A DNA stretch of 64,000 nt, from contig CP092877.1 in NCBI GenBank assembly GCA_030710605.1, forward strand, positions 72,873,006-72,937,005, given 5' to 3'. The notes under the pieces were generated by a model. That model saw only the letters and a list, made by a program, of their open reading frames with translations, was not told the origin of the DNA and made no database searches. The DNA comes from Cordylochernes scorpioides (lineage: Eukaryota > Arthropoda > Arachnida > Pseudoscorpiones > Chernetidae). The translations under genes and the position numbers were made by a program. Positions 42,846-53,036 of this stretch are shown here, piece after piece (within the stretch, counting starts at the first letter, position 1; each line of letters starts with the position of its first letter).

Positions 42846-45815
42846 TTTTCACCCAGAGTGTCAACAATCTTGTCAACTCGGGGTAGACACGTGTTCACTG
42901 TTGGCGGTCAGTGTTATACCCGGGTATAACTGTGTTCTCTCCCAGAGTGTCAACAAACTTGTCAACTCGGGGTAGACACGTGTTCACTGTTGGCCAGTAC
43001 AATACCCGGGTATAACTGTGTTCTCTCCCAGAGTGTCAACAAATGTGTCAACTCGGGGTAGACACGTGTTCACTGTTGGCCAGTACAATACCCGGGTATA
43101 ACTGTGTTCTCTCCCAGAGTGTCAACAAACTTGTCAACTCGGGGTAGACACGTGTTCACTGTTGGCCAGTACAATACCCGGGTATAACTGTGTTCTCTCC
43201 CAGAGTGTCAACAAACTTGTCAACTCGGGGTAGACACGTGTTCACTGTTGGCCAGTACAATACCCGGGTATAACTGTGTTCTCTCCCAGAGTGTCAACAA
43301 TCTTGTCAACTCGGGGTAGACACGTGTTCACTGTTGGCCAGTACAATACCCGGGTATAACTGTGTTCTCTCCCAGAGTGTCAACAAACTTGTCAACTCGG
43401 GGTAGACACGTGTTTACTGTTGGCCAGTACAATACCCGGGTATAACTGTGTTCTCTCCCAGAGTGTCAACAATCTTGTCAACTCGGGGTGGACACGTGTT
43501 TACTGTTGGCCAGTACAATACCCGGGTATAACTGTGTTCTCTTCCAGAGTGTCAACAAACTTGTCAACTCGGGGTAGACACGTGTTCACTGTTGGCCAGT
43601 ACAATACCCGGGTATAACTGTGTTCTCTCCCAGAGTGTCAACAATCTTGTCAACTCGGGGTAGACACGTGTTCACTGTTGGCCAGTACAATACCCGGGTA
43701 TAACTGTGTTCTCTCCCAGAGTGTCAACAATCTTGTCAACTCGGGGTAGACACGTGTTCACTGTTGGCCAGTACAATACCCGGGTATAACTGTGTTCTCT
43801 CCCAGAGTGTCAACAATCTTGTCAACTCGGGGTAGACACGTGTTCACTGTTGGCCAGTACAATACCCGGGTATAACTGTGTTCTCTCCCAGAGTGTCAAC
43901 AAACTTGTCAACTCAGGGTAGACACGTGTTCACTGTTGGCCAGTACAATACCCGGGTATAACTGTGTTCTCTCCCAGAGTGTCAACAATCTTGTCAACTC
44001 GGGGTAGACACGTGTTCACTGTTGGCCAGTACAATACCCGGGTATAACTGTGTTCTCTCCCAGAGTGTCAACAAACTTGTCAACTCGGGGTAGACACGTG
44101 TTCACTGTTGGCCAGTACAATACCCGGGTATAACTGTGTTCTCTCCCAGAGTGTCAACAAACTTGTCAACTCAGGGTAGACACGTGTTCACTGTTGGCCA
44201 GTACAATACCCGGGTATAACTGTGTTCTCTCCCAGAGTGTCAACAAACTTGTCAACTCGGGGTAGACACGTGTTCACTGTTGGCCAGTACAATACCCGGG
44301 TATAACTGTGTTCTCTCCCAGAGTGTCAACAATCTTGTCAACTCGGGGTAGACACGTGTTCACTGTTGGCCAGTACAATACCCGGGTATAACTGTGTTCT
44401 CTCCCAGAGTGTCAACAAACTTGTCAACTCGGGATAGACACGTGTTTACTGTTGGCCAGTACAATACCCGGGTATAACTGTGTTCTCTCCCAGAGTGTCA
44501 ACAATCTTGTCAACTCGGGGTGGACACGTGTTTACTGTTGGCCAGTACAATACCCGGGTATAACTGTGTTCTCTTCCAGAGTGTCAACAAACTTGTCAAC
44601 TCGGGGTAGACACGTGTTCACTGTTGGCCAGTACAATACCCGGGTATAACTGTGTTCTCTCCCAGAGTGTCAACAATCTTGTCAACTCGGGGTAGACACG
44701 TGTTCACTGTTGGCCAGTACAATACCCGGGTATAACTGTGTTCTCTCCCAGAGTGTCAACAATCTTGTCAACTCGGGGTAGACACGTGTTCACTGTTGGC
44801 CAGTACAATACCCGGGTATAACTGTGTTCTCTCCCAGAGTGTCAACAATCTTGTCAACTCGGGGTAGACACGTGTTCACTGTTGGCCAGTACAATACCCG
44901 GGTATAACTGTGTTCTCTCCCAGAGTGTCAACAAACTTGTCAACTCAGGGTAGACACGTGTTCACTGTTGGCCAGTACAATACCCGGGTATAACTGTGTT
45001 CTCTCCCAGAGTGTCAACAATCTTGTCAACTCGGGGTAGACACGTGTTCACTGTTGGCCAGTACAATACCCGGGTATAACTGTGTTCTCTCCCAGAGTGT
45101 CAACAAACTTGTCAACTCGGGGTAGACACGTGTTCACTGTTGGCCAGTACAATACCCGGGTATAACTGTGTTCTCTCCCAGAGTGTCAACAAACTTGTCA
45201 ACTCAGGGTAGACACGTGTTCACTGTTGGCCAGTACAATACCCGGGTATAACTGTGTTCTCTCCCAGAGTGTCAACAAACTTGTCAACTCGGGGTAGACA
45301 CGTGTTCACTGTTGGCCAGTACAATACCCGGGTATAACTGTGTTCTCTCCCAGAGTGTCAACAAATGTGTCAACTCGGGGTAGACACGTGTTCACTGTTG
45401 GCCAGTACAATACCCGGGTATAACTGTGTTCTCTCCCAGAGTGTCAACAAACTTGTCAACTCGGGGTAGACACGTGTTCACTGTTGGCCAGTACAATACC
45501 CGGGTATAACTGTGTTCTCTCCCAGAGTGTCAACAAACTTGTCAACTCGGGGTAGACACGTGTTCACTGTTGGCCAGTACAATACCCGGGTATAACTGTG
45601 TTCTCTCCCATTGTGTCAACAAACTTGTCAACTCGGAGTAGACACGTGTTCCCTGTTGTCGGCCAGTACAATACCCGGGTATAACTGTGTTCTCTCCCAG
45701 AGTGTCAACAAACTTGTCAACTCGAGGTAGACACGTGTTCATTGTTGGCGGTCAGTGTCATACCCGAGTATAACTGTGTTCTCTCCCAGAGTGTCAACAA
45801 ACTTGTCAACGAAGA
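42846..45815 (+). repeat. 86-bp satellite, about 34 units
   Basis: Highly regular units: CAACTCGGGGTAGACACGTG, TTCACTGTTGGCCAGTACAA, TACCCGGGTATAACTGTGTT, CTCTCCCAGAGTGTCAACAA. TACCCGGGTA and CACGTG are palindromic. Rare variants repeat 1032 bases (12 units) apart, for example GTGGACACGTGTTTACTG at about 43488 and 44520. Identical 65-residue frames at 43420 and 44452 reflect this and are not genes. Confidence 0.95.
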
Positions 45816-46705
45816 CACAAAATGACATCCATATATAAGCTTCAATAGGGCCAGTAAGACAACCAACAAAGTGTAACAACCCTAATTAAATTGCAGAATA
45901 ACCCGGACTATAAGAATATCGTGCTGACAGGGCAGACGATAAAGAACAGCAGACGATCCTATTGCTCCACGTGACATCCATCGACGGGTTCGATCCCACG
46001 TGAGCGGTATTCATTAAATTGTGTAATTGAACCAGACGACTCTCGCATGGCTTACAGAAGTCGATATATCGTAACGTAATCAACTCTCTAAGTAAGATTT
46101 ATTTGCATATAAACAGCGAACATTATAGAAATAGGGAAGGATATGTAAATAAGATGATAAATTGATCAAATTTTATCTTTCACACATTATCACAACCATC
46201 CCATATGATGCACTTACAGTAAAAGCAGTTCATAACTACCTATCAAGATTATCATGGCCTGTACCATTAATACTTAGGATAAGTACCGCTATCACACACC
46301 ACATCAATGTGAATCGGTATATGTAAATAAGTTACATATGTAAATATGTAAGAATCCTCACAAACATTCAGTTCAGTATATAACCCCCAAATTAAGATTA
46401 TTTTTATAGAAACATCCAAATTCTCAAAAGAAAAAAGGAATTAGAGTATGAAAAAATATTCAAAATGGTTTAAAAATATTGCATATGTTGTAAATTTTGA
46501 TAATAATATCTGAAATTTCATATAACAACGTTTTATGGAGAAGCGTTTCAAGACTTTGTATTTAGAAGAACCCCTATGTGGACATAGAATGGAACTTTAA
46601 GAAGATTTGCCCCCAGCTATAAACCTTCAACCATAGCTAGCATATATTTTTACCAGCATATAATTTGAAGATTCCAAAAGACATTTTAAATTATAATTTA
46701 TTATA
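45815..46705. other. No recognisable gene; one short dispersed repeat
   Basis: A GGTTCGATCCCACGTGAG word near 46000 resembles a tRNA B box, but no tRNA fold closes around it. A dispersed repeat with ATTATCATGGCCTGTACCAT at 46210-46270 recurs at 58486-58570 and 60684-60760. Confidence 0.45.
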
Positions 46706-46722
46706 ATTATTATAAATTATAT

Positions 46723-46774
46723 AAAAAAAAGCCTTTATTTAGGGCCTCTCGCCCTATACAGGATTCGCCAGTTC
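46723..46774 (-). mobile_element. Minimal 52-base LINE 3'-end insertion with TSD
   Basis: Flanked by TATAAATTATAT at 46711-46722 and 46775-46786. The insert on the minus strand is only the hairpin GGGCGAGAGGCCC, AATAAA and an A/T tail. It is the same 3' end as at 9765 and 58800 with a different stem. Confidence 0.75.
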
Positions 46775-46796
46775 TATAAATTATATACTTAAAGCG

Positions 46797-46895
46797 GTGG
46801 AAGACTCGAGTTGTTTTTGTGGACATGAGGAACAAACCTCAATACATCTTTTACTGGATTGTCCTGTTTTTCAGAACTATAGAATCGGCAATAAT
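46797..46895 (+). pseudogene. LINE ORF2 zinc-tail remnant
   Basis: Reads VEDSSCFCGHEEQTSIHL then LLDCPVFQNYRIGN, a C-x-C...H-x4-C LINE C-terminal motif closely related to the minus-strand remnant at 27390-27485. Bases 46895-47425 hold nothing recognisable. Confidence 0.65.
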
Positions 46896-47429
46896 TTAAT
46901 AGTAACAGAGTATTTTTATTTCCAGTAAAGAAATGTATATTATATTTAATTCCTTTTGTAGATATATTTTAAATTATATAGCAACAAATATCTTTTTAAT
47001 AAACTGATAATTTATATTATGTTGATTGTACATATTGCCAGACATTTATTTCTTTTGTACACAGTTCTTTTTCTCATTTTTTCTCTCTTTCTCATTGTTA
47101 ACATCATATGACTATTCTATTCACAGCCTAAAATTATTGTATATATATGTATAGACAAATGTAAAGGCATACATGTATGACAGCGCAAGTGTCCCTAGGG
47201 GGACATAGCGTTTTAAATTGAAATAAAATAAAATACATTTTTCCATTTGATAAATCACAAAAGAATAAAAATCCACATACCGAAATAATCTTACCAAAGG
47301 TTGACCGTGTTTGACATCTTCAATCAATAACATATCCTTGTTTTGAAACCTCCTTTCTTTTAAAAACCAGAGTATCAAAATTTTACACAAAAATTTCGCA
47401 TCAATAATTGAAACTATTTTCCTGATATA

Positions 47430-47901
47430 CAGAAGAATCTCCATGAGAGGACATTCGTACTAGAGGACACCTCTCTATAAAGGACAGTTTTCATTTACAA
47501 AATTATCATTTTTACTATTAGTAACTCTTTGGTAAGAGGACACCTCTCTATAAAGGACAGTTTTAATTTTTCAAAATTATCATTTTTACTATTTAGTAAC
47601 TCTCTGGTAAGAGGACACCTCTCTATAAAAGACAGTTTTCATTTACAAAATTACCATTTTTACTATTTAGTAACTCTCCGGTAAGAGGACACCTCTCTAT
47701 AAAGAACAGTTTTCATTTACAAAATTACCATTTTTACTATTTAGTAACTCTCCGGTAAGAGGACACCTCTCTATAAAGAACAGTTTTCATTTTGCAAAAT
47801 TACCATTTTTACTATTTAGTAACTCTCCGGTAAGAGGACACTTCTTTCTAAAGGAAACTTTGGCTCTGCAACTAGATGTCCTTTACAGAGAGGTTCTATT
47901 G
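47430..47901. repeat. Second expanded MITE of the 1554-4856 family
   Basis: TA-flanked, starting CAGAAGAATCTCCATGAG and ending AGAGAGGTTCTATTG. The inside holds about five units of 75-80 bases with GGTAAGAGGACACCTCTCTA, TAAAGGACAGTTTTCATTT and ACAAAATTACCATTTTTACT. This is the left-hand part of the MITE as preserved at 1575-1640, whereas the 1.6-4.9 kb array expanded the right-hand part. Confidence 0.85.
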
Positions 47902-47902
47902 T

Positions 47903-48460
47903 ATATACTTTGTTTCATTATAAAATCCCATGTACAACTCATAGAATTTTAATATCTGATGAAAATATCTTTCATTCGAAAGAATTAAACAGCTTCAATT
48001 TAACAGAAGTTTTTAGATATAAAGATAATTTTATAAATTTGCATTTATTAAGATTGACTTTAGGAAAATGTAAAAGCTATATGTATAAAAAAAGGGATAT
48101 CTCTCCCTTTAAAAATGCACCAAAATAATATATTTATCGATTAATTGGCGTAACTATGCAAATTTAAAGGTAAAGGTGAGTCTAGGTACATGAATATCAT
48201 ATTAATCTAATTTTAGATTATCAATATAGCTATATTTACACATGGATTTATTTACATATATGCTATATCTGTGTGTGAGGTCCCCAGGGCAAAGCCCGAG
48301 GTTGAACTGTAGGAGTGATGTGAACGGTTATGCAAATAGGACGTAGTGCGGAGGGTCAGCGAGCCCTGCCGTGTGTTGACACCGAGGAACAGAGGAATCA
48401 ATAGGGCGGTGGATCAATGCCAAGGTCAGTGTCGCTTTCGTGGAAGTTGTCACGGCCACT
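47903..48460. other. No recognisable gene
   Basis: AT-rich, with a degraded copy of the CTCCCTTTAAAAATGCA hairpin at 48095-48175 and mixed sequence to 48460. Confidence 0.4.
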
Positions 48461-49495
48461 AACTCCTTCATTGTGGGGTTGTTGGATTGTGAGGTTAGTG
48501 GTGTTGTGATGATGTAGTGGGGTCGTTGGTTTTTAGGTTGTTGGCATTGTGATGTTATTGCTGTTCTGGGGTTTTTAGTTTGTGGGTTGTTACTTTGATG
48601 GGCTGTGTTGAATTTGTCGGATTGTTGGTTTGCTGGGTTGTTGGTGTTATGCGTTGGTTGGTTTGTAGGCTGTTGGTGTTGTTGGGTTTTGGCTTGTAGG
48701 CTGTTGATGTTGAGAAGCAATTGGTTTATAGACTGTTGGTGTTGTGGAGTCATTGGTTTGTGGGTTGTTGGTGTTGTTATGTTATTGCTGTTGTGAGTTT
48801 TAGTTTGTGGGTTGTTACTATTATGGGCTGTTGGATTTGTCGGATTGTTGGTTTGCTAGGTTGTTGGTGTTATGAGGTTTTGGTTTGTGGGCTGTTGTTA
48901 TTGTTGGGTCGTTGGTTTGTGGGTTGTTGGTGTTGTGGAGTTTTGGTTTGTGGGTTGTTATTATTGTGATGTTTTTGCTGTTTCTAGTTTGTGAGTTGTT
49001 ACTTTGATGAGCTATGTTGAATTTGTCGGATTGTTGGTTTTATGGGGTTTTGGTTTGTGGGCTGTTGGTGTTGCTGGGTTTTGGTTTGTGAGTGTTGACA
49101 TTAAGTTATTACTGTTGTGAGTTTTTAGTGTGTGGGTTTTACTTTGATGGGCTGTGTTGCATTTGTCGGATTGTTGGTTTGCTGAGTTGTTAGTGTTATG
49201 GGGTTTTGGTTTGTAGGCTGTTGGTGTTGCTGGATTTTGGTTTATGGACTGTTGGTGTTGTGGGGTCGTTGGTTTGTGGGTTGTTGGTGTTGTGGGGTCA
49301 TTGTTTTATGGACTGTTTGTGTTGTGGAGTAATTGGTTTGTGGGTCGTTGGTATTGTTATGTTATTGCTGTTGAGAGTTTTTAGTTTGTGGGTTGTTACT
49401 TTGATGGGCTGTGTTGGATTTGTCGTATTGTTGGTTTGCTGGGTTGTTGAAGTTATGGGTTTTTGGTTTGTAGGCTGTTGGTGTTGTTTGGGGTT
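48460..49495 (+). repeat. GT-rich minisatellite
   Basis: Irregular repeats of GGTTTGTGGGTTGTTGGTGT, TTGTGGGGTCATTGG, TTACTTTGATGGGCTGTGTT and TTTGTCGGATTGTTGGTTTG. A longer unit of about 290-320 bases seems to recur. Cys/Val/Leu-rich frames are by-products. Bases 49500-49850 hold nothing recognisable. Confidence 0.85.
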
Positions 49496-49849
49496 TTGAT
49501 TAGTAAAAGTATTGCTAATAAAAATAATAAAAAATATTGCGTGTTTTCAAAAAAATTGGTTACTATAAATTAATTACAAATATATATATATGAAGGGTTT
49601 AGCGAACGTTTTAATTGGTGAATTCTGGTGGCAACAGAGCAGTATATGCAACTTTATCAGTATATGCAACTAGGGCTGCGTGTTTTGCCCAACTCAAAGT
49701 CTAAGAACACGAAGGCAAAATCTATTTTTAATTGAGCTTTATCCTATTCTTGATTGGACGTCCCGCGGCGAGGTAATTCGACAAATTTGCATAATTCTGC
49801 GTATTTACATACGCTGGAAACAAATGTCCTCTTTTTCTTCAAATTGGCA

Positions 49850-50385
49850 TTTTCCGACCACTCACCTAAACATTTTTAGATGGCAGAGTGCCATCTAGTG
49901 GAACAATAATTAATTAAACGTTGATTTAGCTTGTTCCAAAGATATTTTGCCCCAACCCAATTTCTTGATAAATCAAGAAAAGCCAACGACGAAAGAGTTT
50001 CGGGCTTCTGGCCCTTTATATATATTTATTTTTAATATCAACATCTGACCCACTTATCTTTTATTTTTTCTATTGTTTTTTCATGTGTTAAGCGTATTTA
50101 CGCAAATTTGTCCTTAAATACCCATTTCTTGATTTCTCAAGAAGCCTCTGGAACCAAAAATAATTTTTGTCGTAGTGGTTACAGCCTACTCCACGTTGAC
50201 GAGCGCTAACAGCGCGAAACGCGTTCGTGGATGGCTTTTCTTGATTTATCAAGAAATTGGGTTGGCCAAATATCAGGGAACAAGCTAAATAAACGTTTAG
50301 TTTATTTTTGCTCCACTAGATGGAGCTCTGCCATCTAAAAAGCACATGTGCCTGTGGTCAGGAGATGCCTTCTTTATTTTTATTA
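49850..50385. mobile_element. Palindromic element D, long form with hammerhead-like centre
   Basis: Outer arms (about 49870-49980 and 50250-50360) share TTTTTAGATGGCAGAG, ATCTAGTGGA and CCAACCCAATTTCTTGAT with their complements; the 16120-16361 element has the same arms. The centre carries a damaged hammerhead (minus, about 49990-50020) and a better one (plus, 50191-50230), both followed by GGCTTTTCTTGATTTATCAA. This layout of inverted arms plus hammerhead resembles Penelope-like element termini. No reverse transcriptase is present. Confidence 0.7.
50191..50230 (+). ncRNA. Hammerhead-ribozyme-like motif, ACGCGU type
   Basis: CCACG, TTGACGA (box with C3 changed to U), GCGC-TAACA-GCGC (perfect helix II), GAAA, CGCGTT, then CGTGG, which pairs completely with CCACG. 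Cleavage would follow U225 of the GUU triplet (50225). ACGCGU is self-complementary, as in hammerheads that work as dimers. C3U should weaken but may not abolish activity. Confidence 0.6.
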
Positions 50386-50616
50386 TATAAATATAATCAT
50401 TTTCGTGTTATTTCAGCTTTTAAAAAGACGATGTTCTGATCTTCAAAATATCATGCAATAAACCCATTTTTCTATTCAAGAGATACGTGCCGTTTTTTTA
50501 AATCTGAATATTGAATTTTATGGATTGCCTTATTTTTAGAACTATATATGTGTGTGCGTGTGATACCAAACGAGGTACTTCTTCCTTTAAATATATAAAG
50601 TAATTTATAGTACAAT

Positions 50617-51005
50617 ACAATGCGGCCCGTGATTGTAAAACGACACTCTAAAACCATCCCGCATGTGTTTCCTTCCAACGAAAAATCAAAATTTATTTCA
50701 AGGAGAAATAACGATTATTTCCAACCTTTGGGATGAGGTATGAAAGGGTGATTTGTGAAAAGTAATGATAAACGTAAAAATAAAAGTGTCCAGGGATGGG
50801 AATCGAACCCACAGTATTCCGCTTACCGGGCAGATGCCATGTCCACTAGGCTACTGGACACTTTTATTTTTCCGTTTATCATTACTTTTCACAAATCACC
50901 CTTTCATACCTCATCCCAAAGGTTGGAAATAATCGTTATTTCTCCTTGAAATAAATTTTGATTTTTCGTTGGAAGAAAACACATGCGGGATGGTTTTGGA
51001 TGTAT
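50617..51005. mobile_element. Palindromic element with complete tRNA-like core
   Basis: Arms of about 145 bases on each side match nearly perfectly, with words CGAAAAATCAAAATTTATTT, CAAGGAGAAATAACGATTA and TTTGTGAAAAGTAATGATAA and their complements. The apex (50786-50861) is a tRNA-like sequence on the minus strand. The outer end CAATGCGGCCCGTGATTG also appears in the copies at 6.2 and 11.2 kb. No protein is encoded. Confidence 0.8.
50786..50861 (-). tRNA. tRNA-like pseudogene in the palindrome apex
   Basis: 76 bases. Acceptor halves GTGTCCA and TGGACAC pair fully. D-arm GCC/GGC; anticodon stem TCTGC/GCGGA with loop CCGGTAA (anticodon reading GGT, threonine); T-arm GTGGG-TTCGATT-CCCAT. Against function: three surplus bases (CCC) lie between T-arm and acceptor, and position 33 is C not T. 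The D-arm style also resembles tRNA-Arg. Box A (TAGCCTAGTGG) and box B (GGTTCGATTCC) are both good, so pol III transcription is possible. Confidence 0.55.
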
Positions 51006-51091
51006 TATATTATCACCTCAGTAAAAACTTGAGAGTGGTCATAAAGAATGAGCAAAAACACCAGTTTTGGAAAATTCAGACAAAAGTCTAT

Positions 51092-51133
51092 TTGTATACC
51101 ATGGTTTCAGGCTTTGGTTCTCATCAGTACAGG
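51092..51133 (-). ncRNA. Hammerhead-like motif, ACCAUGGU type, copy 2
   Basis: Minus strand: TGTA, CTGATGA (complete), GAACCAAAGCCT (poorly pairing helix II), GAAA, CCATGGTA, TACA. TGTA/TACA give a four-base helix I, GUA is an allowed cleavage triplet, and ACCATGGT is self-complementary. Only helix II is degraded. The upstream ATCGAAGCC word is shared with 42356-42402. Confidence 0.5.
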
Positions 51134-51271
51134 GGTGGCTTCGATTTCATAGCCAGTTCCAGTTTAAAATAACTTTATTAGGTGCCGCTCAGCAAGAGCA
51201 ACCTAGATCATAAATTTACAATCAATAGTTATATACAGGGAGTTATCAAATCTATATACACATACATATAT

Positions 51272-51584
51272 GAAAAAATAGTACAAATGTGATATTGTAC
51301 TGGGATAAGGTGCATAATTATGAAATTTTTAAATTATTCCTGAATTGGCCAAATACCCATTCTTGATTAACCAAGAAAAGCTAACCCCGGACGCGTTTCG
51401 GGCTGTTAGCCCTCATCAGCGTGGTGCAAGCTGTACCTCAACGACCAAAAAACTGGTCATTCAAGGCATCCTGAAAAATCATGAAACTGGTAGTTAAGGC
51501 CAGAATTGCGTGAGACCGCGACACAATGTGAAAAAATAGTACAAATGTGATATTGTACTGGGATAAGGTGCATAATTATGAAAA
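51272..51584. repeat. About 54-base direct repeats bracketing a hammerhead motif
   Basis: ATAGTACAAATGTGATATTG and ACTGGGATAAGGTGCATAAT occur at 51277-51325 and again at 51535-51583. Between them lie the hammerhead motif (51383-51426) and about 100 further bases. Direct repeats around a ribozyme recall the pseudo-LTR plan of Penelope-like elements, but a simple segmental duplication is also possible. Confidence 0.55.
51383..51426 (-). ncRNA. Hammerhead ribozyme, best-conserved copy
   Basis: Minus strand: ACCACG (helix I), CTGATGA (perfect core box), GGGC-TAACA-GCCC (perfect helix II), GAAA, CGCG, then TC and CGGGGT (helix I 3' side, four of five near pairs formed with one A-G mismatch). The cleavage triplet is GUC, the most favourable form, with the cut expected between 51390 and 51389. 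All invariant core bases are present. ACGCGU helix III is short and self-complementary, so activity may need a dimer. Type I hammerheads of this size are established in Penelope-like elements and retrozymes. Confidence 0.75.
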
Positions 51585-51735
51585 AAAGGGCATCTCCTTA
51601 TCGTGCAACTGAAAGTTGGGTATTTGGCCAATTCTGGAATAATTAAAAATCAGCGAGAATAGTTGATATTTATTCCGATAGATGGCGCAAGCCATCAGCA
51701 ACTTTCAGTTGCACGATAAGGAGATGCCCTTTTTT
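51585..51735. mobile_element. Palindromic element E, full copy
   Basis: Both ends carry GGGCATCTCCTTATCGTGCA or its complement with CAACTGAAAGTTG. The middle contains AATTGGCCAAATACCC-like sequence also found just before the hammerhead at 51340. Partial copies lie at 25080-25185 and 58738-59225 (the latter split by a LINE insertion). Bases 51735-52180 hold only a half hairpin at about 52139. Confidence 0.7.
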
Positions 51736-52186
51736 CACATACATATATTTATATAAATAAAAATATATACATTAACTAATATTTATAATCAGTATTTTGT
51801 GATCCAATCTTGATCCATCTGCTGTATGTTTCTATAAAAAGGGTTTGGGAATTATCTGGCCAGATTATTGTTTCGACATCATTTATTTCTTCTTTTCTTC
51901 CATTTTTCATTGGTTTGTTTGAGATTATAGAGAACTTGTCTTGGTCTATGGTTCCTTTTTTTTACATTATAGTCGCAGGATTTTTGGGAAGTTTGTTTTG
52001 TAATTGTAACGTACTACGAGAGAGGTCATGAAATTGGTCAAATTTAACAAAAAGATGGTAAAGTGGTAAAGTGGTACGGCTGGTTTTCAAGCTAGAATAC
52101 AATATAAATTTGTAAGAAGATTGTATTCATGTACTTAAAGATGCACCTCTCCCTTCAAATATTCCTTAAAATTATTAATTATACAC

Positions 52187-52459
52187 CTATATCCCCCGAT
52201 TTACACGGTACTTTTTTTACACGTTTTCGCTTTTACACGGTTTTTCAAATAAGTTTTTTTTTTTTATCGCACTATACTAAATGCTACTGTGATTGAACAC
52301 ATGCGCTCTGTACACATCTCACGAGGAATCCCGAGCTTATTTGCTGACTACATATTTTAACCTGTCAATGCATTTTATTTTTATTTCTGTGTACACCTAT
52401 CCCCCGATTTACACGTGTTTCTCAGGAACGTATCTACCGTGTAAATCGGGGGATAGGTA
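52187..52459. mobile_element. Terminal-inverted-repeat element (pogo/Tigger-like), copy 2
   Basis: Nearly identical to 9181-9457, with CACCTATATCCCCCGATTTA at the left and GTAAATCGGGGGATAGGT at the right. Close agreement over the whole length suggests recent activity. Confidence 0.75.
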
Positions 52460-52554
52460 TACTTGGATGATAAACACACATACATAATACATTCTGAAAA
52501 TAGAGCAATCCATAATATAAATATATTCAAACAATAAGGCTTATTTTGGATTGT

Positions 52555-52605
52555 AATAATATTATTTATCAATCCAATATTTCGAAGGACCAATCGTCCA
52601 TCTTT
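52555..52605 (-). ncRNA. Weak hammerhead-like relic
   Basis: Minus strand: CTCGTAAAAGATGGAC, GATT, GGTCCTTCGAAATATT. The layout (box, hairpin, GAAA, palindromic ATAT) follows 15809-15850, but the core box is not recognisable as CUGANGA. Low confidence. Confidence 0.2.
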
Positions 52606-52689
52606 TACGAGGTTTATTGTTATGAAGCATACAGCAGGTCGCGTGCTTCAGGTGAGCCACGGACGTCTTACAAGCTTATTGGGTTTAAA

Positions 52690-53036
52690 ATGTATATATG
52701 TATGTATTAAATCAGGCGGCAAAGGCTGCAGCACATTCTAATCTGCCACTATCCTTTACCACCCTCCCAAAGAGCGTCGCGCGCGGTAAAAAAGAACAGA
52801 TAGCCCTCAAAATGTGGACAGACCTCTACATCCAAGATTACTCCACCAGAAATCTACGAAGATTTGCTGCTACCCCGAAACTACTCCTCCAAATGCTTCG
52901 AAACATCAAGCATGGATCTACCTCCACAACAATCTTGACAGGCCATGGTTACATTCAGGCAGACCTTGCAACGGTATCGAAAGAAGACCCAATTTGCCCC
53001 CACTGTCCTTGTGTAAAGATTACACGAATTCCATAA
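52690..53036 (+). pseudogene. LINE ORF2 RNase H-end remnant
   Basis: The frame reads LNQAAKAAAHS near the start, as at RNase H ends, then TILTGHGYIQADLATV and KEDPICPHCPC, the usual lead into a LINE zinc tail. It is 5'-truncated and breaks at about 53036, where an opposite-strand LINE tail begins. Confidence 0.65.

Noticed and set aside
43420-44649. Two identical 65-residue proteins
   Set aside because: They are frames in the 86-bp satellite, identical because a 12-unit block was duplicated.
45985-46010. tRNA gene at the GGTTCGATCCC word
   Set aside because: No acceptor, D or anticodon arms close around it.
48460-49495. Cys/Leu-rich membrane-like proteins
   Set aside because: Frames arise from the GT-rich minisatellite.
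50786-50861. Functional tRNA-Thr gene
   Set aside because: Three surplus bases between T-arm and acceptor, C at position 33, and placement in the apex of a transposon-like palindrome.
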